Source: Cercis canadensis (Eukaryota; Streptophyta; Magnoliopsida; Fabales; Fabaceae). From it: a stretch of DNA of 64,000 nucleotides. This document shows positions 23,597-34,064 of this stretch, piece after piece; the stretch's first letter is position 1; each line of letters opens with the position of its first letter. Location of the stretch: the NCBI GenBank assembly GCA_003255065.1, contig QAOA01008075.1:61194-125193 (forward strand), written 5' to 3'. Both the position numbers and the translations under genes were made by a program. The notes under the pieces were generated by a model. The model did not search any database. It saw only the letters and a list, made by a program, of their open reading frames with translations, and was not told where the DNA came from.

Positions 23597-25438
23597 NCCC
23601 CCCCTCTCTTTTTTTTTGTGTGTTTTTTATTTTGGGATTTAATAACCAATTTTTTTTATTGGGTTGTGAGATTATTTTCAAATTTTTACATTGTGGACTC
23701 ATGCTTTTGCTTTCTTTCAAGTTAGCAAGTCATACCATGTACTCTTGAAAGCATTATTGTAAGGTTCACTGACAGTGTAGTGATTCAGAGCTGTCTCCAG
23801 TTGTAGTTTAGACAAAATATAAGGAATTATATTTTTCAAACTACAGTATATAAGTAAAAACAATTTTTTTACAAAGTATGTTTGATTGTGTATGGATAAT
23901 GCTTACACTTATTTATGATGCTTATGCAAAATGCTTGCCTAGGAACACAGAACACTCAATCAATTATGGTCTTTCCTTTACTGTTTGATGGGAAAACTAG
24001 AAGCTTCTAGTTATGCCTGTAATTTTGAATAAATGTTATGCAAACTACCAACCACTGCTCTCAATTATATAACTATGTAGGTGGCATAAGCTGAAGACTT
24101 TTGAATGCTGTTTGCAATAAGTTAACATTCAAAAATGGTACACTCAATCAATTATGGTCTTTCCTTTACTGTTTGATGGGAAAACCAGAAGCTTCTAGTT
24201 ATGCCTGTAATTTTGAATAAATGTTATGCAAACTACCAACCACTGCTCTCAATTATATAACTATTCAGGTGGCATAAGCTGAAGACTTTTGAATGCTGTT
24301 TGCAATAAGTTAACATTCAAAAATGGGTGTGTGCGTGAGAGATAGAATAAACTTGTTTAGTGTTCATTGTATTATCCAAAGCCTTTGGATTTGATCTTGC
24401 ATTTCTTTATTTTTTTTTTTCCTTTCCTTGAACATTGAAAAACCCTGTTTACATCTTGATCATACAGCTTGCTGTATGAGGGTTATATTGCTTTACATTC
24501 TTGCTGTTCATAACAGTGCATCTTTTGTGGTTTTGCCAAATTTCCATCATGCTACAGGATTGGCTGTTTTCTCCTTATCTTAATGCTAAAGCTCAGAGTA
24601 ACTTCTGAAAGGATTTTATGACTTACATGCTTAGTGATTTCCCATCTTGAATTACTAGAAGATAAAAAAGGAAAAAGAATATTTCCCATCTTCAATCCTG
24701 TGGTACATGGCTTGCTCCTTGTTGAATGCCAATAATGTCTCTTCAGACAAGTGACTCATATGGTGTGAGGCACAGGAACAAATCTATCTTTCGGGCTTGC
24801 TTTGCATTCTCTTTCTTCTTGTCTATTTCATGTATTTTCACTTCATCTGTGGTTTCATTTGTTGGACAGTTACGCCACATGTGGCATCCATGTGTATGTT
24901 ACACACAGAGATACAAGTGTGAACAAGTAAACACTACACATATCCTTTATACCTTAATATTGTTGACTACTTCAACTTACAGGTAGCTTATACATTTGAT
25001 GCGGGGCCAAATGCTGTTCTAATTGCACGCAGTAGGAAAACTGCTGCCTCTTTGATCCAGAGGCTGCTTTACTACTTTCCTCCAAATTCAGATGACCTTA
25101 GCAGGTACTTTCTGTCAAAGTTTTGCAGACTGTATGCTTACATTTTTATGATTGATGCCATTTTCGCGTGATATCTGATGTTATCTTGTCCACCCTACAA
25201 AACTCTGTCCTCCAGTTACATTATTGGTGATAAGTCAATTCTACAAGATGCTGGGTTGGAGGGAATAAAGGATGTAGAAGCTTTGCCACCACCTCCTGAA
25301 ATTAAGGATAATGTTCCATCACAAAAATATAATGGGGATGTGAGTTACTTCATCTGTACGAGACCTGGAAGAGGACCTGTTTTGCTTCCTGATGAGAGTC
25401 AAGCTCTTCTCAACCCTGAAAATGGGATTCCTAAGTAA
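17877..25438 (+). CDS. MVD: Diphosphomevalonate decarboxylase (10 exons)
   Basis: Exons: 17877-18098, 19490-19688, 20641-20704, 20816-20879, 20978-21058, 22970-23056, 23156-23313, 23418-23466, 24983-25104, 25216-25438. Phases agree at every GT-AG junction and give 422 aa, near the usual 410-420. The enzyme converts mevalonate 5-diphosphate and ATP to isopentenyl diphosphate, CO2, ADP and phosphate, the last step of the cytosolic/peroxisomal mevalonate pathway. Visible GHMP-superfamily motifs are KYWGKRD (residues 26-32), the phosphate-binding [12 protein letters not shown] (125-136), QGSGSACRS with the conserved Arg170, and TFDAGPNA with Asp314, matching the catalytic Asp302 of the yeast enzyme. 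No key residue is missing. The first ATG of the leader is used; a second ATG is two codons on. Intron 2 carries a palindromic MITE, and intron 8 a poly-C tract and a 188-bp tandem duplication. In synteny it looks like the MVD2 locus (see TBL36). Confidence 0.95.
20041..20426. mobile_element. Near-perfect palindromic MITE (about 386 bp) in MVD intron 2
   Basis: The arm starting GGTCTTTGGTGAGCACTATG at 20043 is mirrored by CATAGCCCTCACCAAAGTC, ending at about 20422. Conserved words run all the way to the centre near 20233, for example TTGCAAAGAT, CCCAGTATGTGCCA and CCTTATAAAATGCAAGAAC. Each arm is about 185 bp with roughly 15-20% mismatches by eye. There is no coding capacity. Terminal CTTTGGTGAG is shared, but no convincing target duplication was found, so the superfamily is not assigned. 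In the pre-mRNA it would fold into a very long hairpin. Confidence 0.75.
23564..23604. repeat. Poly-C tract with one N in MVD intron 8
   Basis: About 40 consecutive C residues are interrupted by N at 23597. The true length is unknown. It is probably a sequencing or assembly limit, and it is intronic, so the coding sequence is unaffected. Confidence 0.8.
23953..24326. repeat. 188-bp tandem duplication in MVD intron 8
   Basis: Copy 1 is 23953-24140 and copy 2 is 24141 to about 24326. They start CACTCAATCAATTATGG and differ at only a few bases (GAAAACTAG/GAAAACCAG, ATGTAGG/ATTCAGG). The near-identity suggests a recent event. There is no N at the joint, unlike the two suspect duplications elsewhere in the window. 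Confidence 0.8.
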
Positions 25439-27187
25439 GGTTATAGGATGAATTCCCATGATTGGTCTATTCCTTATCAGGCTTAGTGAACTGTCTTTAC
25501 TTGTTCTTTCAAAGTTTGCTGTTTGTGTTGCTTTATTTATGTATCTGTTATTCTTGTTTCTATATCTAGTTAGGCTATTCGAGATAAGTAAGTCTTGTTC
25601 CTTTTGTTTTTTCATCTTGAGTAAAGAACATTCAAATAATTTGAGCTTATAACTTAAGCATTTTGTGAAGAATGTAATGTCTCTGCTTTTGTTTTACTTG
25701 GATAGAAATAATTCCTATTTTCTTCTATCATACCTTGGTTAAGCATTGATGGATCAGTCAGTTTTAACTATATGTAGTTTCACGAATTAGTAAATTTACA
25801 TTTTTACATGGTGGTAAAAAAAGGTGTATATACCTAACCCAGTACAAGTTCCAATCGTTTCTGAATTGGAGCATATTTATTCTCCCATAATTCATCTCTA
25901 AGGATTATTGGTGGCTAAAAGCCTGGTTGGAGTGTATAGGTTTCTTAGGGACAAATATTAAACTTTTCCAATTACACTGACAACCGTTAATAGAAAGCCA
26001 AAATCCGATTTCTTTTCATTAAATTGCTATAAACTCCTTATGTGGTGTTGACCTGTACTGTTGTACATACCTATCCCAATAGAAGTTCCTACCGTTTTTA
26101 AATTGGAGCTTATACAAGTACTAAATTTTGTTTCGGTGTACCAGTTAAGTTATATATTAACCTATGTTGCACTAGTACTTCAAAATCGGTGTCATACCTG
26201 TTTTTGAGATGTATTGGAAACTTGAAACTTGTATTGAAAGAGGAAACTCATTTTAACTTTTTTTTTTTAAAAAAAAAAATTGGTATATTTTGAAATGGCT
26301 AAAATGTCCATTTTGACATTGTTTTGCACTTATTCTCTTTTTCTTCATTAGCTTTGATCTTTCATAAACTCAGTCCTTATTTTATTTTTTACTAAATTAA
26401 AGGATTATAGCATGATTTGTCGGTTGAAACAATTTTTTTCAACTATCTTTTAATTCTTGCTGAAAAAAGAATTCCTCTTTGTTAATATATATATATATAG
26501 ACACACATACACATATGAGGTGGTGTATCCCTATTTCATTTTTTTAGAAAATTGTCGTTCTTGTGTTTCGTATCATACCAAGTATAAAACTCGTACTAGC
26601 ACCTTTGCAACATAGATAGTAACCCAATATACATTTCTTAGACTTATTCGTGATTGGAAAGTTTTCAATTACGCTAACAAACCATAAAACAAAGCCAAAA
26701 TCTTATTTATTTATTTTTTTATTTCTTACATTAAGTTGCCAATAACTCATTATAGTGTGAAAAAGGAGATATGCTAATAGTATTGCTCTAATCAATTAAA
26801 TAACAATATAGAACATTCCACACATACATAAAAGATATATATATCGGTTACATGCGAATACAAAAGCTAAAAACCTTACCTTTTTACAAACTATCCAAAT
26901 TCTTCACCCCTCACAACTTCTACATTCATATTATAAGTCTCAATTTAGTCACCAAAGGAAAGAAAAAAAAAGTACCCACCACCTGTAGCTAGCTAAGTCA
27001 AAGTGAAAAAGAGTCATTGATATCAATTACATACCTATGGCAATAAGTAAAAGTTTGTATGGTCCACAGCACCGTCATTCATGCCTTGATGAAACACTTT
27101 TGATCAACCGAAGGGCCTCTCAACTTACAAAAGCCTTCTCTATCTCCATTGGGACCCTTCACACTCTATGCTCTCATTTGAGACTCA
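25439..27187. other. Intergenic DNA between MVD and TBL36, with diverged segment repeats
   Basis: It holds the MVD 3' UTR and the TBL36 promoter. Two diverged repeat pairs are visible: about 25825-25880 against about 26062-26115 (ACCTAACCCAGTACAAGTTCC against ACCTATCCCAATAGAAGTTCC), and about 25960-26050 against about 26650-26760 (AAAGCCAAAATC context). There is also a T10A10 block near 26260 and a TA run near 26484. Upstream ATGs overlap the TBL36 start in other frames (27037, 27168). Confidence 0.5.
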
Positions 27188-29361
27188 ATGGCAAAGCCAA
27201 AGCTTCACTTCCTCTCCTTTCTCTTCTTCTGCAGCATCTCTCTATGCTTCTTCCACTTTACATCATCACTGCTAAACCCAGAGGATGAGGCCTGGCTCTT
27301 TGAGGATGAAGATGATGTTAACATGGTCCAAACCCAGAAAGGTTCTTCAAAGAAATGTGACTTTTCAGTTGGAAAATGGGTGTATGATCAATCTTACCCT
27401 CTCTATGACTCGAATTGCCCCTATCTGAGCACTTCAGTTACTTGTCAAAAGAATGGAAGGCCTGACTCTGATTATGAGAAGTGGAAATGGAAGCCATTAG
27501 GTTGTTCTCTCCCAAGGTAATAATACTTCAAATTTTTATTAACATTGTCATCATTGTTTGAATTCTTGTATGACAATGCTTCTAGTTAGTTAGCTAGTTC
27601 CAAACTGTAGTAATAATAACTCAAAATTCAGTTAGAAAATAGACTAGATTTTAAGAAAAAACTAGTTGTTGCTTCATGTTTGAAATGTCAGTGGAAAGCA
27701 CACCCCAGCTACTGCACTGAAATTTTCTGTTAACTAAAACATTAACTAGTCATAGAAGCAGTAGAGATCAATATCTTTTAAGCTTGTGGTACATATCTAT
27801 CACAGGTCAAGCTTGAAGATAGTATCACTTTTCATTTTGTATCACAGGGATCAAACAACATTATCCTGTAAGGCCACTGTGGACTGATTTTTAGTGCTAA
27901 GGCCATTCGAAATTAGCTATGTGCGCATCACGCTCTTCCGGCCACTTCGCCCTCTTTTCGTATGGCTAATTTTAAGTGGTAGTAGTTCTAAAAACCACAA
28001 TACTATGTAGATGTTGTATGTTGTTGCAAAGATTTAGCAGAGATGAGGGATAGCTTTTGCATAGATTTTAGTTTGTAAATCAATTCCGTATACTTGGCAA
28101 GGGACAAATTAACTCTAATGAATTTGGGTTCTATGTTGCATAGGTTTGATGCACTAAGGTTTCTTGGGAAAATGAGAGGAAAGAGAATAATGCTGGTGGG
28201 TGATTCTATAATGAGAAACCAATGGGAATCTCTTGTCTGCTTAGTGCAAGGTGTTATTCCAACTGCAAGAAAAAGGGTAACTTATAATGGTCCTGCAATG
28301 GCCTTCCATGCTTTGGTAAGATATCTCAAATACAATTACCTTTTCCCTCTTTAAACTTGATTGACCTTATAACATTCACTTTTACAGGATTTTGAGACAT
28401 CAATTGAGTTCTTCTGGGCACCATTGTTAGTGGAACTGAAGAAAGGATCTGAAAACAAGAGAATTTTACATTTGGATTTGATTGAAGAGAATGCAAAGTA
28501 TTGGAGAGGAGTTGATGTTCTTGTATTTGATTCAGCCCATTGGTGGACTCACTCAGATAAAACTAGCTCGTAAGAATTCTCATTCTCTAATCTTTTACTT
28601 GAATTCACTTTCATAATTTTTCTTTTCTTCCCTTCAATTATCTTCAATTCTCTATAATCAGTGGCATTCCTATGCTTCTGGCTTTTAAGTCCTTTGGCAG
28701 TTTCACATGCTAATGTTTCAGTCTTAATATCAGGTGGGATTATTACATGGAGGGAAATAATCTCATTAGAAACATGAATCCAATGGTTGCATATCAAAAA
28801 GGACTGAGTACATGGGCTAGGTGGGTGGATTTGAATCTAGACCCTCACAGAACCCGAGTCATTTTTCGAAGCATGTCACCAAGGCATAACAGGTACCTTC
28901 CACTTCAATCATTAGAGTGCAGCCCTCACATCAACACGGTGAATCAAGGGAAAAATTTCCCTGGGTTCTGGCCCGAGCACCTACGGGAATTTGCCTCAAA
29001 CTTAACCTTGATCCTTTCTTTCCCATCACACATACTGAAAGTATCTTAACTTTTATGCAGGCAAAATGGTTGGAGGTGCTACAATCAGAAGCAGCCCCTA
29101 CCATTTTTCAGCCACCAACATGTGCCTGAACCACTTGTAGTGCTACAAGGAGTGTTGAAGAGGACGAGGTTTCCAGTCTATCTGCAAGATATTACAACAA
29201 TGACTGCTCTCCGAAGAGATGGGCATCCTTCAGTATATAGAAGGGTGATAAGCCAAGAAGAGAGACAAAAACCAGGAACAGGCCTTTCCTCTGATTGCAG
29301 CCATTGGTGCCTTCCTGGGGTGCCTGATATTTGGAATGAAATGCTGAGTGCATTGCTTTGA
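27188..29361 (+). CDS. TBL36: Trichome birefringence-like protein, TBL36-type (5 exons)
   Basis: Exons: 27188-27516, 28144-28315, 28388-28569, 28734-28892, 29061-29361, all GT-AG with matching phases, giving 380 aa, the size I recall for Arabidopsis TBL36. A hydrophobic signal anchor lies at about residues 6-28, implying a type II Golgi protein. It is followed by the Cys-rich PMR5 N-terminal (TBL) domain (CDFSVGKWVYDQSYPLYDS, KWKWKPLGC) and the PC-esterase/DUF231 domain, with the GDS motif at residues 129-131 (MLVGDSIMRNQWES) and DxxH at 359-362 (DCSHWCLPG). Family members such as TBL29/ESK1 are polysaccharide O-acetyltransferases; the substrate of TBL36 is not known to me. Catalytic Ser, Asp and His are all present. 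It lies 1.75 kb downstream of MVD on the same strand. The assignment to TBL36 rather than a close paralogue rests on synteny and overall similarity. Confidence 0.9.
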
Positions 29362-30758
29362 CTTAATGTCAACAATGTAAAGAAACTGCTCTAGATCAAG
29401 GTTCATGTTTATTGTCTAGAGCCTGTGATGGTAACTTACTCTGCAAGTAAATGGTTGTTTGGGTGTTGTAATGATAATTATGTTATCAGATGGATAACAG
29501 TGTTGTCTGAATTGCATTCTGATTTTGCCAATGCAATTGCTTGTCAAGTTTTAAAATGAAGCTACATATGAAAGTTTTCAAATGTTGTATCTGAGTAAAA
29601 GTATGTTGTGGATTAAGTTAGTACTTATGTGATATATGAAGTGGAGTCACTTGGCTTTAAATGACATTAACAATGAAATCTAGCATATCTCAACTATAGT
29701 TTTAGTACTTTCACATAAAAGCTAAAATTTTAACTCACAACACAAGTTTTTTTTTTTTTTTAGTGTCTGTTCTTAGAAGCCAAAATTTTAGTTTCTAACA
29801 AAAGTTATTTTTCTTATTTTTTCTCCAAATAAAGCTCATCTAAATTGGCCGTATATTTTCACAATCAAACAAGCTTAGATAAATTAACGGAGTTAATAAG
29901 GCTTATTTTTTTCTTCAAACTTGATGTGGCGCTATGTGCTACAAATTACACTTAAACTAAATTTAAATCTAACAAAAAACAAATGAGATCAATTTAATTT
30001 AATATTTGTTAACCATACAATTTGTATACGTATAGCTAAAAAAATGAAATCACAATCCACAAAGATGGGCACCGGCGCTGCTCATTTCCTTAGCCAATGG
30101 TATAAAGCCGTAGGAAGTTTTCTCTTGCTGCATACCATTTTTGCTCAGCCAAAAAGACAAGGAAAAGTGAAGTAAAGAAAAGGCAAATATGAATATTTAT
30201 TTGATAGAGGAAGACAAAGGAAAGGATTTGAAAAGCAAAAGAAAAGAAAAGATTGGAAAACCCATTGTCCTCTTCCTTTTTGAAGTTGTTTACAATTTAC
30301 ACCTAAAATCACGCATGGGAGGGTATATTGTTAGTCAAATGAGTGCAGCAACCACTTCTCCAACAAAACAGAAAGAGAATCATTCACCACATGAGCTTTT
30401 GGAGCAGTTACCCCCTCTTTGAAATCATGCTGTTGGATAAAGGCACACTTATCCTGTCATGTGCTTATTTGTATTGTAAGCTAACCAAAATAAAATAGGG
30501 CTTTAACAGCATAGCATTTTTGTTTTGTAAATGCTATGTAGAAATGATTGTTGCACACCATGTGAGGTATTTGTTTTGTAAAATTTGAGCCATATAAAAA
30601 TAAGTTGATGATAATATAATTAAATATAAATGTTGCTAAGTATATAGAGTGTAAAGTTGTGTAAGTATAACTAGTGTTTAGATAGTATTACTCAATGGTC
30701 AAATACAAAATATTCCACATCTATTCTTTTAATTTTGTGTTAAGTGTTAAGCTACTTA
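29362..30758. other. Intergenic DNA after TBL36
   Basis: It contains the TBL36 3' UTR, AT-rich sequence with a T-tract near 29749, and the unassigned 77-codon frame listed separately. No RNA gene or clear transposon end was found. Confidence 0.5.
30189..30422 (+). other. Unassigned 77-codon open frame
   Basis: This ATG-started frame has a Lys/Glu-rich N-terminal third and a Ser/Thr/Pro-rich tail ending LLEQLPPL. It has no introns, no signal peptide and no motif I recognise. It lies between TBL36 and the SINE. It may be a small plant protein, the last exon of something unseen, or chance. Confidence 0.2.
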
Positions 30759-30772
30759 AAACACCACTTTAC

Positions 30773-30970
30773 ATTTTTTTTTTTTTCAGTACAAGAAAAG
30801 TAGGAAGCTATTCTATCCAAGACCAAGGCATATGTCACAGGTCTCAATGAAAGCTTACCGTGGTACTTAAAGATTGCCTACCAAGGAAGGATTCCTAGCA
30901 GCCAAATTTAAATATAGGCCTTACACGTGAAGTGCTTCAATTCTTACTAATTGAATCAACTCTTGTTGGT
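30773..30970 (-). mobile_element. SINE (about 198 bp), minus strand, with 14-bp target duplication
   Basis: AAACACCACTTTAC occurs at 30759-30772 and 30971-30984 and flanks the insert exactly. The minus-strand 3' end is a run of A (plus-strand T13 at about 30774-30786). Its 5' end reads AGAGTTGATTCAATTAGTAAG and then ACTTCACGTGTAAGG, which resembles tRNA-like SINE heads. Box A and box B are both degenerate. There is no coding capacity. Confidence 0.72.
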
Positions 30971-31647
30971 AAACACCACTTTACTTCACACTGCTTTAAA
31001 TCGGCACATTCAGCAATATTTGAGTTCAATGGGTCCATTGAAACTTTAAAAAACCCTCTAATCTAAACAACTAATATTAACTAGACAGAACTGGGTGCAA
31101 TGATGTGCACCCACCACCCAATAGTATGCCACTATCACACAACTGAAAGGTACTTAATTGAACCTAACCTTGACAAATGACAAGTCTATTGACTTTTAAA
31201 TATGAACGAAAACCAAAAGCAGAACTTGGAAATAGACTTTGATTAATGTTAGACACAATCCTTTTCATCATCAAATTATACCACAATGGGCTCAGTTAAA
31301 TATGTGCTTTATAGATTTAATTAAACTTTTTTTTGAGATTAAAATTTCTTAATTCACTAACCTCAAATTCTTTGCTCCTTCCTTGACAGAAGGAAAGAGA
31401 AGTTTGAAAACGAAATGCCTTGTACACTATATTATAGTAGCTTTACAATCAAGTCACATGAGCCGCTGATGAAGATTGCCTCCAAATTAAGAAGATCTTA
31501 TTATGAAAATAATTAACCATTTCCAACTAATCATCATTGTGCACAGTACTACAATTCTGCAGTTTATGAATTAGATCATTAACCTTAAGCAAATTTTCAG
31601 GCTTAAATGCTTTATGTAACAACTGTCTACAATAACATAAATGCATT

Positions 31648-32304
31648 TTAACTAGCTGGAGCAAATCTCTTCCTTAACTTGGAAATCTCCTTAGAGCTCA
31701 ACCCAAAAGCTTTCTCCAAAAGCTCTTCCTTTATCCCAGAACCAAAAATTGTATTGGGAATCCTCATCAAGCCAGGATTTTGGCTATCAAAACTGCCCAA
31801 AATAGTAGCAGGTTTATCTCCAACATTCATTTGAAAGTGCACTAGGCCTCTTGGAAACACCATAACCTCTCCTTTCTCTATCACTTTGGCGAAAATCTTG
31901 TTATTTGTATCAACAAATCCTGAATAAACTTTTCCTTCAAGTACAAACGCAATCTCTGTTCCCCTTGGATGGAAGTGAGGAGCATTGACACCATCTATAT
32001 CAAAATCTGCTCTCACAAATGACATCCCCAGCGTGTTTAAACCTGGAAAAACATTTGGATTCACTGCCTTCGAAGAAAACCCGGTTTGCCTAAAGTTTCC
32101 AGGAAGCTTTATCCCAGAATATGTGAAGTCTTCTACCGTCGCTGCAGATGAGTTCTTGCAAGAAAAAGCAGAATCTGAGTTGAGTATGCAGAAGTCCATG
32201 ACAGGATCTGGGTCAGAAGCCAGAGCAACAATGCTGTGAAGAAGAAGAGCTAATAGGATTGTTATTTTCTGGGTCATTGTCTTGGTTTTCTGTTGTAGTA
32301 TCAA
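31648..32304 (-). CDS. Germin-like protein (cupin), single exon
   Basis: The longest frame is 218 codons. The second Met (codon 10, ATG at 32275-32277) is the better start, because it directly precedes a classic signal peptide (TQKITILLALLLHSIVALAS), leaving a 209-aa precursor of normal germin-like size. The mature protein has the N-terminal Cys pair (C39, C49 in the long numbering) and one cupin domain. Metal ligands are all present: H110 and H112 in GVNAPHFHPRGTE, E117, and H156 in FPRGLVHFQMNVG. Germin-like proteins are secreted, hexameric, Mn-binding apoplast or cell-wall proteins; some have superoxide dismutase or oxalate oxidase activity, which cannot be told from sequence. The PHFHPRG variant, rather than PHTHPRA, marks a divergent subfamily. 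It points toward the LIP1P gene's 3' end, with both genes on the minus strand. Confidence 0.93.
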   Translation of the reverse strand: MILQQKTKTMTQKITILLALLLHSIVALASDPDPVMDFCILNSDSAFSCKNSSAATVEDFTYSGIKLPGNFRQTGFSSKAVNPNVFPGLNTLGMSFVRADFDIDGVNAPHFHPRGTEIAFVLEGKVYSGFVDTNNKIFAKVIEKGEVMVFPRGLVHFQMNVGDKPATILGSFDSQNPGLMRIPNTIFGSGIKEELLEKAFGLSSKEISKLRKRFAPAS

Positions 32305-32472
32305 TATTTTGGAGATGCTCTTTTCAAGGAGTTGGTTATTTTGGCACAGAAGAATGATGTGAACTGATAGCTAAAATTGTTGAGATGAGCAAATACGGTG
32401 GGGTGATTGGATAATGAAAGTAAAAGAGTTTTGCTTAGCAAATTGCTGCCTCAATTATTGGTGAACAAAAGT

Positions 32473-32480
32473 ACTTATAG
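32473..32480 (-). promoter_or_regulatory. Possible TATA element of the germin-like gene
   Basis: On the minus strand the sequence reads CTATAAGT, about 195 bp upstream of the preferred ATG at 32277. It is the best TATA-like word in the near-upstream region. A tentative call. Confidence 0.3.
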
Positions 32481-33211
32481 ACAGAGTGGTTTTCTTTGGC
32501 AAAGTACTTTGCTTGCGAATAAAGACAGATGATTAGATAGGCAAGGAAATGACAGTGTATACCAGCTGTTTGTTTAGTCTTTTGCATTTTGTCTGTTTTA
32601 AGCAAAAGAATTGAGTGTAGTGAGGTTTGAGTTGTCTCCATTGATCTAAATCATTGCTTGAAGCAGATTAATCTTGAAGGTAGTAAACATTGACTTTTCC
32701 CTCAATCAAATAAGAGAAAACTCTTAACTGCTCCAACATGATTAGAAAATTTATGTGAGATTGAATAATTATAACTTATACATAGGATTTAAAATTAGGG
32801 AGAAAACATAGCAAAAAAGAATTTACAGAGAAGTTGAACTTATGCTATTCGAGCAGTGTAGTTATTCTGTTTTGTTTAGTATGTTGTTATTGACTCTATT
32901 CTCACTAATCATTGGTTCCATTCCTCTCTATTTTGACCGTCTTATTTTCCACATTCACACCACTGTCTCCTATATGAACTTGGAATTCCAAGAATGGGAA
33001 ATTATTGACAGCCACATAGCGTGTGGAATAAGGAAAAACACTAGATGACCAAGAAAAACTAAACAAATTCCAGCAGCAGTTAAAAATGTCCATTTCCACC
33101 AATTACAATTAAAATGAATCTATTGCAAATTGCTATACCTCTCTTTAAGAAACTCCAAATAGTGAATCATGTGAGTCCAAAACCAGGCATATAGAGATGT
33201 TCAACTATATA
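32481..33211. other. Germin-like gene upstream region, no gene seen
   Basis: AT-rich DNA with no supported coding frame. It probably includes the germin-like promoter. No RNA gene or repeat was recognised until the MITE at 33212. Confidence 0.45.
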
Positions 33212-33566
33212 GGGTATTTGGTATGCCAGCATATTCACAGATATTGAATACCAGAAATTCAGGACTCAAATGTTCAGTGTGATAATAGAAATGTAATAAA
33301 AAAAATGTATGGAATACCTAAGACCTTGAGATCTTGCAATTAGATATCCTCCATTTCCATGATAATAGCATTCCATAGGCAGCTAAAATACTGAAGAATC
33401 TTACATAATATTGTAACTGTTTAGATATTTAATTGACGCTAGATGACTTTATTTTTTAAGATTTGGGAATAACACCAAAATCAAGATGTGAGTCCCCCTC
33501 TGGATGGGAGGGATGTAGCACTAGCAACCACCAATATTGTACCTATGTCGGCATACCAAATGCCCC
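33212..33566. mobile_element. MITE with 16-17-bp terminal inverted repeats
   Basis: The left end GGGTATTTGGTATGCC (33212-33227) and right end GGCATACCAAATGCCCC (33550-33566) are inverted matches with one or two mismatches. The 355-bp body is non-coding. Ends of this type occur in hAT- and PIF-like MITEs. No target duplication is evident, so no superfamily is given. Confidence 0.6.
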
Positions 33567-34064
33567 TTCTAGGTTATAGTCAATATATTTTTCCTCAAAA
33601 AATGAGATCAAATACTGATCCTACAATAGCAATTTTATTTCGTATTTCAAAACTATCTAACAGATAAACACATAAGCCGAAATCATTTTGCTCTGACCCT
33701 GGTTTTACACCAAAAGAATGGTGCCTAACAACCACCTATGAGGAAATGACTTCCACAAGTATGTCAATAATGGGCATAAGAATAAATATGAAATATAACT
33801 ACTTTTATAAATGGAGTTAAATTAGCAAATCACATTATATGTATTGAATGGCATTGAAAATTTCTCATTTCACTAATTATATCTATATATATAACAGCAG
33901 ACCTCACATAAATACCTATTGAATTTCGTAGAATACATTATTATACAACAAACCTAGAAAACTTTTTGCATCAAAACCTCAGCAGCAATTTTCCTTAGCA
34001 ACAGTAGCATATGCGGTAATCTTGCATCATCTATTGTGTTTAGTATCTAAAACAGTGCAGGAAG
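33567..34064. other. Intergenic DNA downstream of LIP1P
   Basis: It holds the 3' UTR of the minus-strand lipoyl synthase gene and AT-rich sequence. Nothing else was recognised. Confidence 0.45.

Noticed and set aside
23508-23748. Gly-rich and Pro-rich frames in MVD intron 8
   Set aside because: They are translations of the poly-C tract and its complement.
28917-29049. Possible alternative TBL36 3' end by reading through intron 4
   Set aside because: The read-through lacks the DxxH motif, while the 28892/29061 splice keeps the phase and the complete family C-terminus.
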